A stretch of 55,089 nucleotides of DNA from Ignavibacteriales bacterium (GTDB taxonomy: Bacteria; Bacteroidota; Ignavibacteria; Ignavibacteriales; Ignavibacteriaceae), in assembly GCA_016709765.1 (NCBI GenBank), contig JADJMD010000004.1, forward strand, positions 1 to 55,089, given 5' to 3'. A program made the position numbers and the translations under genes. Numbering within the stretch: position 1 is the stretch's first letter; each line of letters opens with the position of its first letter. Shown piece by piece: positions 19,190-28,625 of the stretch. The notes under the pieces were generated by a model. The model saw nothing but the letters and a program-made list of their open reading frames with translations. It did not search any database and had not been told where the DNA came from.

Positions 19190-20806
19190 TTATTTTAGCA
19201 AAATCATCTTTCTCGTTTCAACGAAAGAACCTGTCTGCAGCTCATAGAAATAAACTCCTGATGAGAATTGTGAGGCATTAAAATTAACTTCATAACTTCC
19301 TGCACTTTTTTCTTCATTAACAAGTGTTGCAATTTCTTTACCTAAAACATCAAAAACCTTAAGCGTTACAAATTGCTTACTGCTTATTGCATACTGAATA
19401 CTGGTGCTTGGGTTAAATGGATTTGGATAATTCTGTTCTAAAGAGAACGAATTCGGAATATTACTTTCTCTATCGACTGAAGTTGGAGACTGAACATACT
19501 TAATTATTACAATATCATATCCGGTAGTAAAATCCAAGCTTTTACCTGTTGAATAGACATTACCATTTAGATCCACTCCAATAGCTACTGGAATATCCAG
19601 ACTATTGCTTGGTCCGTTATAATTAATAGCCCATTGAAAGCTGCCCTCAGAATTATACTTTATTGTTGTAATGTCTGAACTGCTGTATTTCTGCCCAATA
19701 ACATAGACATTTGCAAAATTATCAATTGCAATATTGTAACCAGCGTATCCATCGGTATAAGTAGTATCACTGTCAAATTTGTTTACCCAAATTTCATTTC
19801 CATCTGGACTGTATTTTATTGTTGTAATTTTATAAGAAAGTGGAAATCCTAAAGTACCTGTTTCACCTGTAACATAAATATTTCCGATATCATCATTTAC
19901 AACTCCTTTGCAATAATCCCAACCTGCAGGTGAGTTGTAAAGTTTACTCCATTGCACAATGCCTGAGGGGTCTATCTTTACTATTTCATAATCAAGGTTT
20001 GATGTTCCTGCTAGAATAATATTATTATTATTATCAATGGTCATATCGATAACGTTTTGGTTCCCAACATTCAATCCCCATCTTGATGCCCACACAAAGT
20101 CAAGATTTTGTTCATATTTTAAAGCTATAAAAGAAAGCGAGTCATTATCATTTACATATCCACCAACAATAATTTTACCGGTACCATCTAAAGCAATTTT
20201 TCTTCCACCCTCACTACCAGAATTATAAAAGATTTGATTGACTATGTTTCCGTTAAGATCAAACTTTGCAAGAAATATATTATTTAGAAAGTTAACGCCT
20301 GTATAGTATTCTCCTGTCACATAAATATTTCCATCAGCATCCGTGACTATATCGTATCCACCACAATATAGACCTTGTATATATTGGAATCTGTAGGACC
20401 ACAGCTGTGTTCCAACGGAATTGTATTTAATAATAAGTGCCTCATTAGCACCACCGGATACTATTGCATTTTCACCTGTAACATAAACGTTTCCAACATC
20501 ATCAACATGAATTGCTCTCCCGAATGCGCCATTATTCAATGGTGCATGATAGTTTTGAATCCATTGTTGAACACCATTAGAATTGTATTTAACTGTTACG
20601 GCTTCAAGCTGAGATTGGGATGGGCCTTTTTGTGAGCCCGTAACATAAAAGTTTCCTTGCTCATCAACGAACATATCATTTACAGACTCATCAAGAGTGC
20701 TGTCAGAGGTAAATCTTTCGACCCACTGTTGTGATACTTGAGCAAAAACCAAACTTGTTAAGAATTGAAAGATGATTACAGCAAAAAACAATATAGACCT
20801 TCTCAT
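19190..20806 (-). CDS. Secreted SBBP-type beta-propeller protein with sorting tail, 538 aa
   Basis: A signal peptide (MRRSILFFAVIIFQFLTSLVFAQ) is followed by eight or so repeats of about 50 aa. These have the form DxxGNxYVTG...(T)IKYNSNGxxxW, the SBBP (seven-bladed beta-propeller) pattern. Examples are DEQGNFYVTGSQKG, DDVGNVYVTGENA, DADGNIYVTGEYY and NDDIGNIYVTGETG. From about residue 450 comes the sorting tail: SFSLEQNYPNPFNPST, then LKVFDVLGKEIATLVNEEK, ending VETRKMILLK. The protein is therefore exported and probably fixed to or released from the surface. It follows the kinase at 20903 by 96 nt on the same strand, with AGGAGAAG before its ATG. It probably belongs to the same regulated unit as the sigma factor and kinase. 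It is intact. Confidence 0.88.
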   Translation of the reverse strand: MRRSILFFAVIIFQFLTSLVFAQVSQQWVERFTSDSTLDESVNDMFVDEQGNFYVTGSQKGPSQSQLEAVTVKYNSNGVQQWIQNYHAPLNNGAFGRAIHVDDVGNVYVTGENAIVSGGANEALIIKYNSVGTQLWSYRFQYIQGLYCGGYDIVTDADGNIYVTGEYYTGVNFLNNIFLAKFDLNGNIVNQIFYNSGSEGGRKIALDGTGKIIVGGYVNDNDSLSFIALKYEQNLDFVWASRWGLNVGNQNVIDMTIDNNNNIILAGTSNLDYEIVKIDPSGIVQWSKLYNSPAGWDYCKGVVNDDIGNIYVTGETGTLGFPLSYKITTIKYSPDGNEIWVNKFDSDTTYTDGYAGYNIAIDNFANVYVIGQKYSSSDITTIKYNSEGSFQWAINYNGPSNSLDIPVAIGVDLNGNVYSTGKSLDFTTGYDIVIIKYVQSPTSVDRESNIPNSFSLEQNYPNPFNPSTSIQYAISSKQFVTLKVFDVLGKEIATLVNEEKSAGSYEVNFNASQFSSGVYFYELQTGSFVETRKMILLK

Positions 20807-20902
20807 ACACTTCTCCTGGTTAGTAAAAATAGAAATAGGATTTGGGACTACATGCGCAAAAGACTTGAGAATTGGCTCACTTTATTTAAGGTATTTTGTT
20901 TT

Positions 20903-23455
20903 CTACTTTGAAGTAGTACTTAGAATAGCTTTATAGTAAGCTAATTTTGATGGATTGTTTGTTTTTTCGTAAAATTTAACAAGATAATCAAGTACTCTAA
21001 TAGTGTTAAAATTTTTCTCACCTTTTATTTTTTTTATCTTTTCATATCCATCGACAAGTAATTTTTCTGCTTCGTTGTATTTCTTTTGATAAAACTTTAC
21101 GATTCCTAACTCTGAATAAGTTGAAATAAGATTAGGATGATCTTGCGAATAATTACTATTATAGATGGTAAGTGATTTTCTTAAATAAATTTCAGCGTCT
21201 TCGTATCTAGATTGTTCAATAAGTATTTTGCTGTACCAAAAATCAGCCAAACCTAACCAAACATGGTTTTTGTTCAGCGAGGTTTTAAAATTCTCGAATG
21301 CTGAAAGTAAATTTGATTCTGATGCCTTGTAATTTTTCATTGTATACTGAAGTGCCCCAAGGTTTGTGTACGCTAAACCCACAAGCGAGTGTTTTTTGCC
21401 TAAAGTCTTAATTTTTAATTCAAGTGATTTTTTAAAGTACTCTTCAGCTTTGATCAAATTATCTTTACTAATGTAAACGTATGCTAAGTTGTTATATAGT
21501 GTTGCTATTTCAGGGCGATTTTGACCATAAAGCTCCAAGTATAGCTCAAGTGATCTTCTATAATAATTTTCTGCTTTATCAAGTTTATTTAATGACTCAT
21601 AAGAGATGCCTAAATTATTAAAAACACTAGCAACATCTCTATCCTTCTCACCAAAATTATTCAAATATATTTTATATGCTTCATTAAGCAGATCTATAGA
21701 TTCTGGAAATTTATCTTGTTCCTGTTTTAAAGTTGCATAATCATTTAGTACACTTGCAAAAGAACGAGGTGGTGAGTTTTTGTTTTTTCTAAAGAGTGAA
21801 ATGCTAGTTCTATACAATGAATCCGATAAATTAAAATCGCCATCCCAATCATAAAGCAGAGCAAGCTCATGTAAACTTTCAGCGCTTTGAAAGCTTTCTT
21901 TTCTATAAGCGTTATTATTCAGTTCCAAAGATTTTAGCAGATGAGACTTTGCCTCATTATATTCACCCAGACCGACTAAGGTTTTTCCTATCGTTTTTCT
22001 AACTGCTGCTTCAATTCCTGGATGACCGACAAAATTATTTCCAACATCGTCGGAAGCCTTTTTTAAAACATCATAAACTTTTACATCCTTACCAATTTCT
22101 GTTGGGTCTACTGAAGAGAGCATATCCTGCAAAAACATATTTACAGCTTCAACTTTTTTTGTTTCAGATTTTGCATTATCCCTTTCGTGTGCAGCTATAT
22201 TTGCCTGCCAGATAATTGCAATAAAACTTGCAATCAAAAAAACAACAAATCCAACCGAAGAAACAAATCCAACTTTATGTCTTTGAATGAACTTTGATAG
22301 TCTATATCTGGCAGTATCTTTTTGCGCGATAACTGGTAAGCCCACAAGATGTTTTTTAATATCTTCAGAGAACTGTTCAACCGAAACATATCTTCTTGAA
22401 GGATCTTTATGCATTGCTTTAAATACAATGTTATCCAAATCTCCTTTTAACAAATGTGAAAATTTTTCAGGATTATTTTTTTTGTTTTCTGTATTTACTA
22501 AATGGATTTGTTTTACACTTTCACTCGGAAGCTGAACTTTTTCTTCAGTAATAATTTTGCTTATAGCCGCGGGAGAATTTGTTGATATTTTATAAGGTTG
22601 CTTACCGGTTAAGATTTGGTAAAGCAAAACCCCAAGTGAATAAATATCACTAGCCGTTGTGATTTTTTCTCCCTTAATTTGTTCAGGACTAGCATACTCC
22701 GGAGTAAGATGCCAAACTCCAGTCCGAGTTAATGCTTCGTTATTTTCTTCTAACTCATCATCAATAAGTTTTGCAATACCAAAATCCAAGAGTTTTGGAA
22801 CACCATCTTTAGTAACTAAAATATTTCCAGGTTTAAGATCACGATGAATCACAAGATTCTGATGAGCATATTGAACGGCATTACATACTTCTCGAAATAA
22901 TTTTAGCTTTTCTTCTATATGATATTTTTTTTGATTGCAACATTCAGTAATGGGAATTCCGTCAACAAACTCCATAACAAGATAGGGAAGACCTTCATTT
23001 GTTCTGCCGCCATCTAAAAGTCTTGCAATGTTCTGATGCTGAAGGTTTGCAAGTGTTTGTCTTTCAATCTGGAATCTTTTTAATAGATATTCTGAAGAGA
23101 TACCGTGTTTTAATATTTTAATAGCAACTTTTTGTTCAAATTCTTGATCATTTCTTTTCCCCGTGTAAACAATTCCCATTCCCCCAACACCTGCTTCGCC
23201 ATCAATTATATAGCAGCCGATTTGTTTTCCGATATAAGGATCGGAAAAAAATTCATTACTATTTTGTGAAATTGTTATTGGTTTTTCTAAAAAATCAACT
23301 GTGTTTTCAAGGGAGTGTAATAATGAATAAACTTCTTTCTTTAATTCTAGATCACCACCACATTTTTCGTCAAGAAATACTTTTCGCAGAGATGAGTTAA
23401 GATTTATTGCATCTTCAAAAAGTTGCTTAGCTTTTAAAAACTTATCCTGATCCAA
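20903..23455 (-). CDS. Membrane Ser/Thr protein kinase with TPR domain, 850 aa
   Basis: An N-terminal helical segment of about 75 aa precedes a Hanks-type kinase domain (about 80-370). The kinase has a glycine loop GEAGVGGMGIVY, catalytic lysine K113 (VAIKIL), the HRDLKPGN loop (D206), DFG at 224-226 and TPEYASPEQ. One membrane helix follows (396-418, VGFVSSVGFVVFLIASFIA). The rest is a long TPR array with units such as ASVFNNLGISYESLNKLDKAENYYRRSLEL-type repeats. By topology the kinase is cytoplasmic and the TPRs are outside the membrane. The gene starts 18 nt after the ECF sigma gene stop, so the two are co-transcribed. All catalytic residues are present. It is a paralogue of the kinase at 24168. 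A role in sensing and relaying a signal to the sigma factor is an inference. Confidence 0.92.
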   Translation of the reverse strand: MDQDKFLKAKQLFEDAINLNSSLRKVFLDEKCGGDLELKKEVYSLLHSLENTVDFLEKPITISQNSNEFFSDPYIGKQIGCYIIDGEAGVGGMGIVYTGKRNDQEFEQKVAIKILKHGISSEYLLKRFQIERQTLANLQHQNIARLLDGGRTNEGLPYLVMEFVDGIPITECCNQKKYHIEEKLKLFREVCNAVQYAHQNLVIHRDLKPGNILVTKDGVPKLLDFGIAKLIDDELEENNEALTRTGVWHLTPEYASPEQIKGEKITTASDIYSLGVLLYQILTGKQPYKISTNSPAAISKIITEEKVQLPSESVKQIHLVNTENKKNNPEKFSHLLKGDLDNIVFKAMHKDPSRRYVSVEQFSEDIKKHLVGLPVIAQKDTARYRLSKFIQRHKVGFVSSVGFVVFLIASFIAIIWQANIAAHERDNAKSETKKVEAVNMFLQDMLSSVDPTEIGKDVKVYDVLKKASDDVGNNFVGHPGIEAAVRKTIGKTLVGLGEYNEAKSHLLKSLELNNNAYRKESFQSAESLHELALLYDWDGDFNLSDSLYRTSISLFRKNKNSPPRSFASVLNDYATLKQEQDKFPESIDLLNEAYKIYLNNFGEKDRDVASVFNNLGISYESLNKLDKAENYYRRSLELYLELYGQNRPEIATLYNNLAYVYISKDNLIKAEEYFKKSLELKIKTLGKKHSLVGLAYTNLGALQYTMKNYKASESNLLSAFENFKTSLNKNHVWLGLADFWYSKILIEQSRYEDAEIYLRKSLTIYNSNYSQDHPNLISTYSELGIVKFYQKKYNEAEKLLVDGYEKIKKIKGEKNFNTIRVLDYLVKFYEKTNNPSKLAYYKAILSTTSK

Positions 23456-23473
23456 AATAAAAACCTTTGATTG

Positions 23474-24043
23474 TTAAATGCTGGTAATTTCTCTGTACAA
23501 CCATGCTTTTGCAAAATTCCAGTCTCGCTTTGCTGTCGCAGGGGATATATGGAGTGCTTCTGCTGTTTCCTCGATTGTTAGGCCAGAAAAATATCTTAAC
23601 TCAACAAGCTTACTAGAACGTTGATCCTTTAATTCTAATTTTTTTAAAGCTTCATCAAGGGCAAGAATTTGTTCATCGGATTTATCGGAAGTTTCTAGAA
23701 CATCATCAAGTGAAATATTTGCTTTGCCATCACCACGTTTTGATGATTTTCTTTTTCGAGCATGATCAACAAGAATTTGTCTCATTGATTGTGCGGCTAT
23801 TCCAAAAAAATGCGCTCTATTCTGCCAGGAAATATTCTGATCTCCAACCAATTTTATGTAAGCCTCATGAACAAGTTCGGTAGTTTGAAGGGTGTGTTTG
23901 CGATATTCGTCGTGCAGATACTTGGATGAAATTCTTCTTAATTCGCTGTAAACGTGAGGCAGTAATTCATCAACTGCACCCTTTTTACCTTTGATGCAAT
24001 CCTGTAGTAATAATGTCACGTTCTGCTGAGTAAGTTCAAGCAT
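23474..24043 (-). CDS. ECF-type sigma factor, 189 aa (copy 1)
   Basis: The protein has sigma region 2 (LHDEYRKHTLQTTELVHEAYIKL, then NRAHFFGIAAQSMRQILVDHAR) and sigma region 4 (LVELRYFSGLTIEETAEALH, then ATAKRDWNFAKAWLYREI). These features and the length match the TIGR02999-like ECF subfamily common in Planctomycetes, Acidobacteria and relatives, which is often encoded beside Ser/Thr kinases. No anti-sigma gene is next to it. The kinase downstream, 18 nt away, is the probable partner. It is a close paralogue of the gene at 31354, and both share a conserved promoter block. It directs RNA polymerase to a specific gene set; the targets are not visible. Confidence 0.93.
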   Translation of the reverse strand: MLELTQQNVTLLLQDCIKGKKGAVDELLPHVYSELRRISSKYLHDEYRKHTLQTTELVHEAYIKLVGDQNISWQNRAHFFGIAAQSMRQILVDHARKRKSSKRGDGKANISLDDVLETSDKSDEQILALDEALKKLELKDQRSSKLVELRYFSGLTIEETAEALHISPATAKRDWNFAKAWLYREITSI

Positions 24044-24085
24044 GAAATTAGAAGATAGTTATAAGATTAGCGCAATTTGGAGATG

Positions 24086-24118
24086 AAAATAGCAGAATAA
24101 TTGAGGCTTGTCAATAGT
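24086..24118 (-). promoter_or_regulatory. Conserved promoter block of ECF sigma copy 1
   Basis: On the minus strand ACTATTGACAAGCCTC is followed by a less conserved stretch and CTATTTTCA. TTGACA (24109-24114) and TATTTT (24086-24091) are 17 nt apart, as in a housekeeping promoter, with the TATTTT box 43 nt before the ATG. The block is nearly the same as that before the sigma gene at 31354, while flanking bases differ. Confidence 0.75.
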
Positions 24119-24167
24119 TATTTAATTAAAATCATTGAACCAAATCGATTATCTTGTCAATCAATAA

Positions 24168-26745
24168 TCAATTTTTCTCCTTAATAATTAAATTTGAATA
24201 GTATTTAACCTTATTCTCTTTTTTTAAATCTTTGTACAATTCAACAATTGCCCCTAAAGTTTTCTGGGTAGCTTCTTTTTTATTTCCAAAAATTTCATTC
24301 AATCCTTTATAACTTTCGAGTAACTGTTTTTCAGCCTCTTTAAAATTACCTGTGTCCAGCAAGTTTTGTCCGTACTGTGATTGAGTAATTAATGTTAGAT
24401 TATTCTTCTCTCCAAAAGCTTTTTTACGAATCAAATATGCTTTCTTTGAATAATAAATTCCTTTTTCAAATTTTTTATTAGCCACTAAAGTTTTTCCGTA
24501 CCAACTATAAGGGCGGCTTAAATTAATGTTGTCCTCAGAATAGTTTTTAAGTCCTACATCAATAGAGGCTTTCATATATTTTTCAGCATTATTATAATCG
24601 TCAATATTAAAATATGTGCTGCCAACGTTTGAGTAAGCATTTATTAAATCAGGATGATCTATACCAAGCACAACTATTTTTATTTTCAATGCTTCTTCAA
24701 GCAATGGAAGCGCCTGCTTATGTTCTTTCTTAAAGATATATATAAAAGCTAAATTGTTCAGGCTGCTTGATACTCTTATATGAAAATTCCCATAAACTTT
24801 TCTAAAGACTCTAAGACTTTCTTTATATAGCGAATCTGCTTTATCCAATTTTTCGAGGTAATTGTATGAGGTTGCAAGATTATTTTTTATTTGGGCAACA
24901 TCAGGATCATCAGGACCTTTAGCTGATTCAGCAATCTGAAGGGCTTCTTCTGTTATTTTTTCCGCTTTTTCATATTCTCCCTGATCAGTCATTAAAGTGC
25001 CATATGTATCTAACACTAACGCTGTTTCAAAAGAAGGCTTAGTTTCGATTGACTTCAAAATCGCGAGAGATTTTTTGTAGTATTCTTCTGCTTTTTCATA
25101 ATCACCTTCGTAATGATAGATCAATCCAATACTCTTTAAACTCATTGCAGTTTCTTTACTTTGATCACCATATATTTTTTTGTTTAAACCTAAAGCTTTT
25201 GTTAATTCAGTTTCTGCTGAATCATATATACCAAGGTTTTGATATGTGTTTCCAAGTATTGTCCTTATCTCAGCTTCAATTTGCGGATGATTTATTAACT
25301 CAGATTTTAGCTTGGCGGATGCTTTTTGAATAACATCAATTACTTTTACTTCGCTACCATCTTTTAATGGGTCAGGAGACGAAATCATTTCAAGTAAAAA
25401 TGATTTTATTCTATTCGATTTATCCGCTTCCAGCTTAGCTATATCTCTTTCAATACCGGCTATATGCCCTTGCCACAACACGCCTGCCAGTCCCAGATTT
25501 ATTAGTAAAAAATTATTGCAGCAGGTATAACAGCGGTTTTATTTCTTTTAATAAATTTTTTACTTCTATAGATAAGAGAATCACTATGTGCGTTTACAGG
25601 TCTATCGTTTAAATACCTTTTAATATCGTCGGCAAAATTATCAACGGAGGAATATCTTCTTTCAGGTTCCTTTCTTATCGCCATTGAAATAATATTGTCT
25701 AAGTCTCCAACTAATTTTTTATGAAGTTTATCAATGCTGCCTTCTCTTGTCCTGCAGATGGTTTCAGGATTGATTTCAGAATTGTTTTCTTCGGATTCAT
25801 TTACAATTGTTTTGAATATTATTTCACTTGGTTTTGTTGGTTCTGATTGCGTAATGATTTTGCTTATATCTGAATGAAATACACTTTTTATTTTGTAAGG
25901 ACTATGTCCTGTTAATAGCTTATACAAAATTATTCCAAGCGAATATACATCGCTTGATGTAGTTATTGGTTCGCCATTGATTTGTTCGGGACTTGCAAAT
26001 TCCGGAGTTAAGTTCCATATACCTCTTTGAGTAACAGTCTCAAGTGGGTTATTTTCGGGAGAAAGAATTTTTGCAATTCCAAAATCAAGAAGCTTTGGTT
26101 CGCCATCTTGTGTAATCAAAATATTGTTTGGTTTCAAATCTTTATGTATAACAAGATTCTTATGTGCATATTGAACAACTGCTGCAACTTTAAGAAAAAG
26201 ATTCAACCTGTCTTTTATGCCAAGTTTTTTCGCATCACAATATTCATCTATCGGAATTCCCTCAATGTATTCCATCACTAAAAACTGAATTCCATCATCA
26301 GTAATACCGCCATCAAGCAATCGGGAAATATTAGGATGATTAAGATTAGCTAGTGTTTGTCTTTCATTTTGAAATCTCTTAATAACAATGCCACTGGACA
26401 CACCAGGGTTGATAATCTTAACAGCAGCTTTTTGTTTTACTTCATCATCACGCAAGCCAAGATAAACCAGGCCCATACCACCACGTGCAATTAATTTATC
26501 AACCTTATACTTTCCAAATGTTTTGCCTATAAATAGATTTGAATTATCAGTGATAGGTTCGTAAGCAATTATCGAATCTTCAAGAAAGTTTTCAGATTTA
26601 TCGTGTGCAAATATTAAAGTAAGAATTTCTTTTTGATTTCAGGAGTTTTACAAACCTCATTTAAATAAATCTCTCTATCCTTGCCATCTAACTCAAGAGC
26701 CTTAAAAAAGATTGATTTTATATCAGTCCAGATATTCTTATCCAT
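24168..26745 (-). CDS. Membrane Ser/Thr protein kinase with TPR domain, copy 2 (frameshifted)
   Basis: It has the same design as the kinase at 20903: an N-terminal segment starting MDKNIWTDIKSIFFKALELD, kinase domain, one membrane helix, then TPRs (for example SLNNLAFIYIFKKEHKQALPLLEEAL). The start is placed at 26745. Kinase motifs are RGGMGLVY, the lysine in AAVKIINP, a catalytic loop HKDLKPNN (Lys where Arg is usual), DFGIAK and TPEFASPEQ. Two frame breaks are seen: near 26635 in a run of A (EIKK/EILTLIFAH) and near 25512 in a run of T, inside the membrane helix (AAIIFLLINLGLAGVLWQG). Both restore perfectly with one base. It lies downstream of two secreted-protein genes and just upstream of ECF sigma copy 1. 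It probably belongs with sigma copy 2. Confidence 0.87.
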
Positions 26746-26901
26746 AATGCACTCAGATACTTAAATTGGTTTTTTATGATTAGATATTTTTAGATACAAA
26801 TAGTTATACTCAAAACAAGATTAGTGATTTTAATTCTTACTGTAAAGCCTTGAGTAAAAATATTTTCTTCAACCACGAGTTAATAAATTTTACAATAAAC
26901 C

Positions 26902-26947
26902 AGACTCTAAACTTTTTAATCGATAGATAAAAAGAAATTTAGAGTCT
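26902..26947. repeat. Hairpin element, copy 1 (AGACTCTAAA family)
   Basis: agactctaaa (26902-26911) pairs with tttagagtct (26938-26947). A second inner pairing (CTTTTT with AAAAAG) extends the stem. It lies 21 nt beyond the stop of the FG-GAP-like gene at 26968. A near-identical element lies after the gene at 28626. On the minus strand there is no T-run behind it. It may be a 3'-end stability element or terminator. Confidence 0.65.
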
Positions 26948-26967
26948 TTATTAAAAGGAAATTAAAA

Positions 26968-28491
26968 TTATTTTAGAAGTACCATCTTTCTTGTTTCAAC
27001 ATAACTTCCAGCATTTATTCGATAAAAATAAATTCCACTTGTTAAGTTGGAACCATTCCATTCGTAATTGTATTTACCGTCATTCAGTTCTTCAGAAATT
27101 AAAACATCAACTCGTTCGCCCGTAACACTAAAAATTTCTAATGTTACATAACCTGATTGCGGTAATTCAAATTGAATATTAGTACTCGGATTAAATGGGT
27201 TGGGATAATTTTGTTCTAACAAAAAATTACTTGGAGTATCGTTAGAAGTTTGTTGGACTGAAGTTGTACCGGGAACGAAAACCCATGCGGCGCCTTTGTT
27301 TGTATTGTCCGCAATTCCTCCAACAATTATCGTATTACCATCGGGTGATATTGCAACAGCGCCGCCCTGGTTTGCAATTCCGACTGCATCCGAACCAAAT
27401 AGTTTGTTCCCTAACTGAGACCAAACACCACCACTCCGCGTGAAAACCCATGCGGCACCAGCAAACGCATTATCATCTATCCCGCCAACAACTGCTGTAT
27501 TTCCATCAGCAGAAAGAGAAATAGAAAACCCTTGGCTTGCATTCCCGGTGGCACCAGTGCCAACAAGCTTGTTTCCTTGCTGAGTCCAGGTACTTCCGCT
27601 GCGTGTGTAAACCCAAACTGCACCCTGTGCGGCATCGTCTTCATATCCACCAACGATAGCAGTATTTCCATCGGATGAAATTGAAACAGATCGACCGAAT
27701 CGGGCATTTCCAATAGCACCTGCACCACTGAGTTTCGTTTGAGCTGTCCAAGTGTTACCACTTCGAGTAAATATCCATGTTGCACCGGCATTAGCGTTGT
27801 CAGTATGTCCGCCAATAATAGCTGTATTTCCGTCTGATGAAAGGTCGACAGAAATTCCAAACCTCGAGTTTCCTATCGCATTTGTGACGACAAGTTTACT
27901 TCCTTGTTGAGACCAAACACCGTTGTTACTTTGAGTAAAGACCCATACAGCACCCGCAAAATTATTGTCACGATTTCCTCCAACTATAGCTGTATTGCCG
28001 TCTGCAGAAAGAGATACAGCAACACCTTGTTGTGCATTTCCCACAGCACCTGTTCCTACAAGTTTAAGTCCTTGTTGAGCCCACGAACTACCAGTTCGTT
28101 TAAATATCCATACTGCTCCGGCATTTGTATTGTCACCAATTCCACCCACAATCGCAGTATTACCATCGGCGGAAAGAGCAACAGAAAAACCCTGGCTTGC
28201 TTTTCCAATGGCGCCAAAGCCAACTAGTTTTGCTTCTACGGTCCATATACCGCCACCACTTCGAGTATAGATCCACGCAGCTCCGGCATTTGCATCGTCC
28301 CCAATTCCACCCACAATTGCAGTGTTCCCATCAGATGATAGCGCGACCGAGTATCCGTTGTAAATAGTAGATCCTATACTGTTACCTGGAAAAAGCTTGC
28401 TTCCTTGTTGAATCCACTGTGAATAAGCTGTAGATAGAAGAAACATGCTGATTACAATAAGTTGACAAACAAAATTTGAAAAGAGCTTCAT
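26968..28491 (-). CDS. Secreted FG-GAP-like repeat protein with sorting tail, 507 aa
   Basis: A signal peptide (FVCQLIVISMFLLSTAYSQ) is followed by seven near-identical repeats of about 57 aa. Each has the form GxSVxLSxDGNTAIVGG...DNxxAGAxWVFTRSGxxWxQQGxKLVG. The DGNTA and GAxW core resembles FG-GAP/integrin-type beta-propeller blades, so a seven-bladed propeller is likely. The C-terminus (about 430-507) is a sorting tail: LEQNYPNPFNPSTNIQFELP, GERVDVLISEEL, YNYEWNG, VETRKMVLLK. AAAGGAG precedes the ATG. The strong similarity between repeats at DNA level suggests recent unit duplication or gene conversion. The function is probably adhesion or surface binding, by inference. It is intact. Confidence 0.87.
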   Translation of the reverse strand: MKLFSNFVCQLIVISMFLLSTAYSQWIQQGSKLFPGNSIGSTIYNGYSVALSSDGNTAIVGGIGDDANAGAAWIYTRSGGGIWTVEAKLVGFGAIGKASQGFSVALSADGNTAIVGGIGDNTNAGAVWIFKRTGSSWAQQGLKLVGTGAVGNAQQGVAVSLSADGNTAIVGGNRDNNFAGAVWVFTQSNNGVWSQQGSKLVVTNAIGNSRFGISVDLSSDGNTAIIGGHTDNANAGATWIFTRSGNTWTAQTKLSGAGAIGNARFGRSVSISSDGNTAIVGGYEDDAAQGAVWVYTRSGSTWTQQGNKLVGTGATGNASQGFSISLSADGNTAVVGGIDDNAFAGAAWVFTRSGGVWSQLGNKLFGSDAVGIANQGGAVAISPDGNTIIVGGIADNTNKGAAWVFVPGTTSVQQTSNDTPSNFLLEQNYPNPFNPSTNIQFELPQSGYVTLEIFSVTGERVDVLISEELNDGKYNYEWNGSNLTSGIYFYRINAGSYVETRKMVLLK

Positions 28492-28560
28492 AAGTATCTC
28501 CTTTAATGATGAGTTTCGTAATTTTTTATCTTCTTTTATATTTAAGACTGTTTACAAACA

Positions 28561-28605
28561 AGACTCTAAACTTGATAAACAAAATAGAATATAAGTTTAG
28601 AGTCT
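28561..28605. repeat. Hairpin element, copy 2 (AGACTCTAAA family)
   Basis: agactctaaactt (28561-28573) pairs perfectly with aagtttagagtct (28593-28605). It lies 21 nt after the stop codon of the secreted gene at 28626, the same offset as copy 1 has from its gene. The stem is shared with copy 1; the loop differs. Confidence 0.7.
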
Positions 28606-28625
28606 TTGGAACAAAATATGTTTAG

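Noticed and set aside
27477..28367. ORFs on both strands in other frames of the FG-GAP-like gene (27477-27860 minus, 27904-28367 plus)
   Set aside because: They follow the repeat period of the real gene and have no signal, RBS or family features. They are shadows of the repetitive coding sequence.
26968..28491. Regularly spaced DNA repeats, possibly a CRISPR array
   Set aside because: Units are about 171 bp, in frame, and translate to protein blades on the minus strand. There are no short direct repeats with unique spacers.
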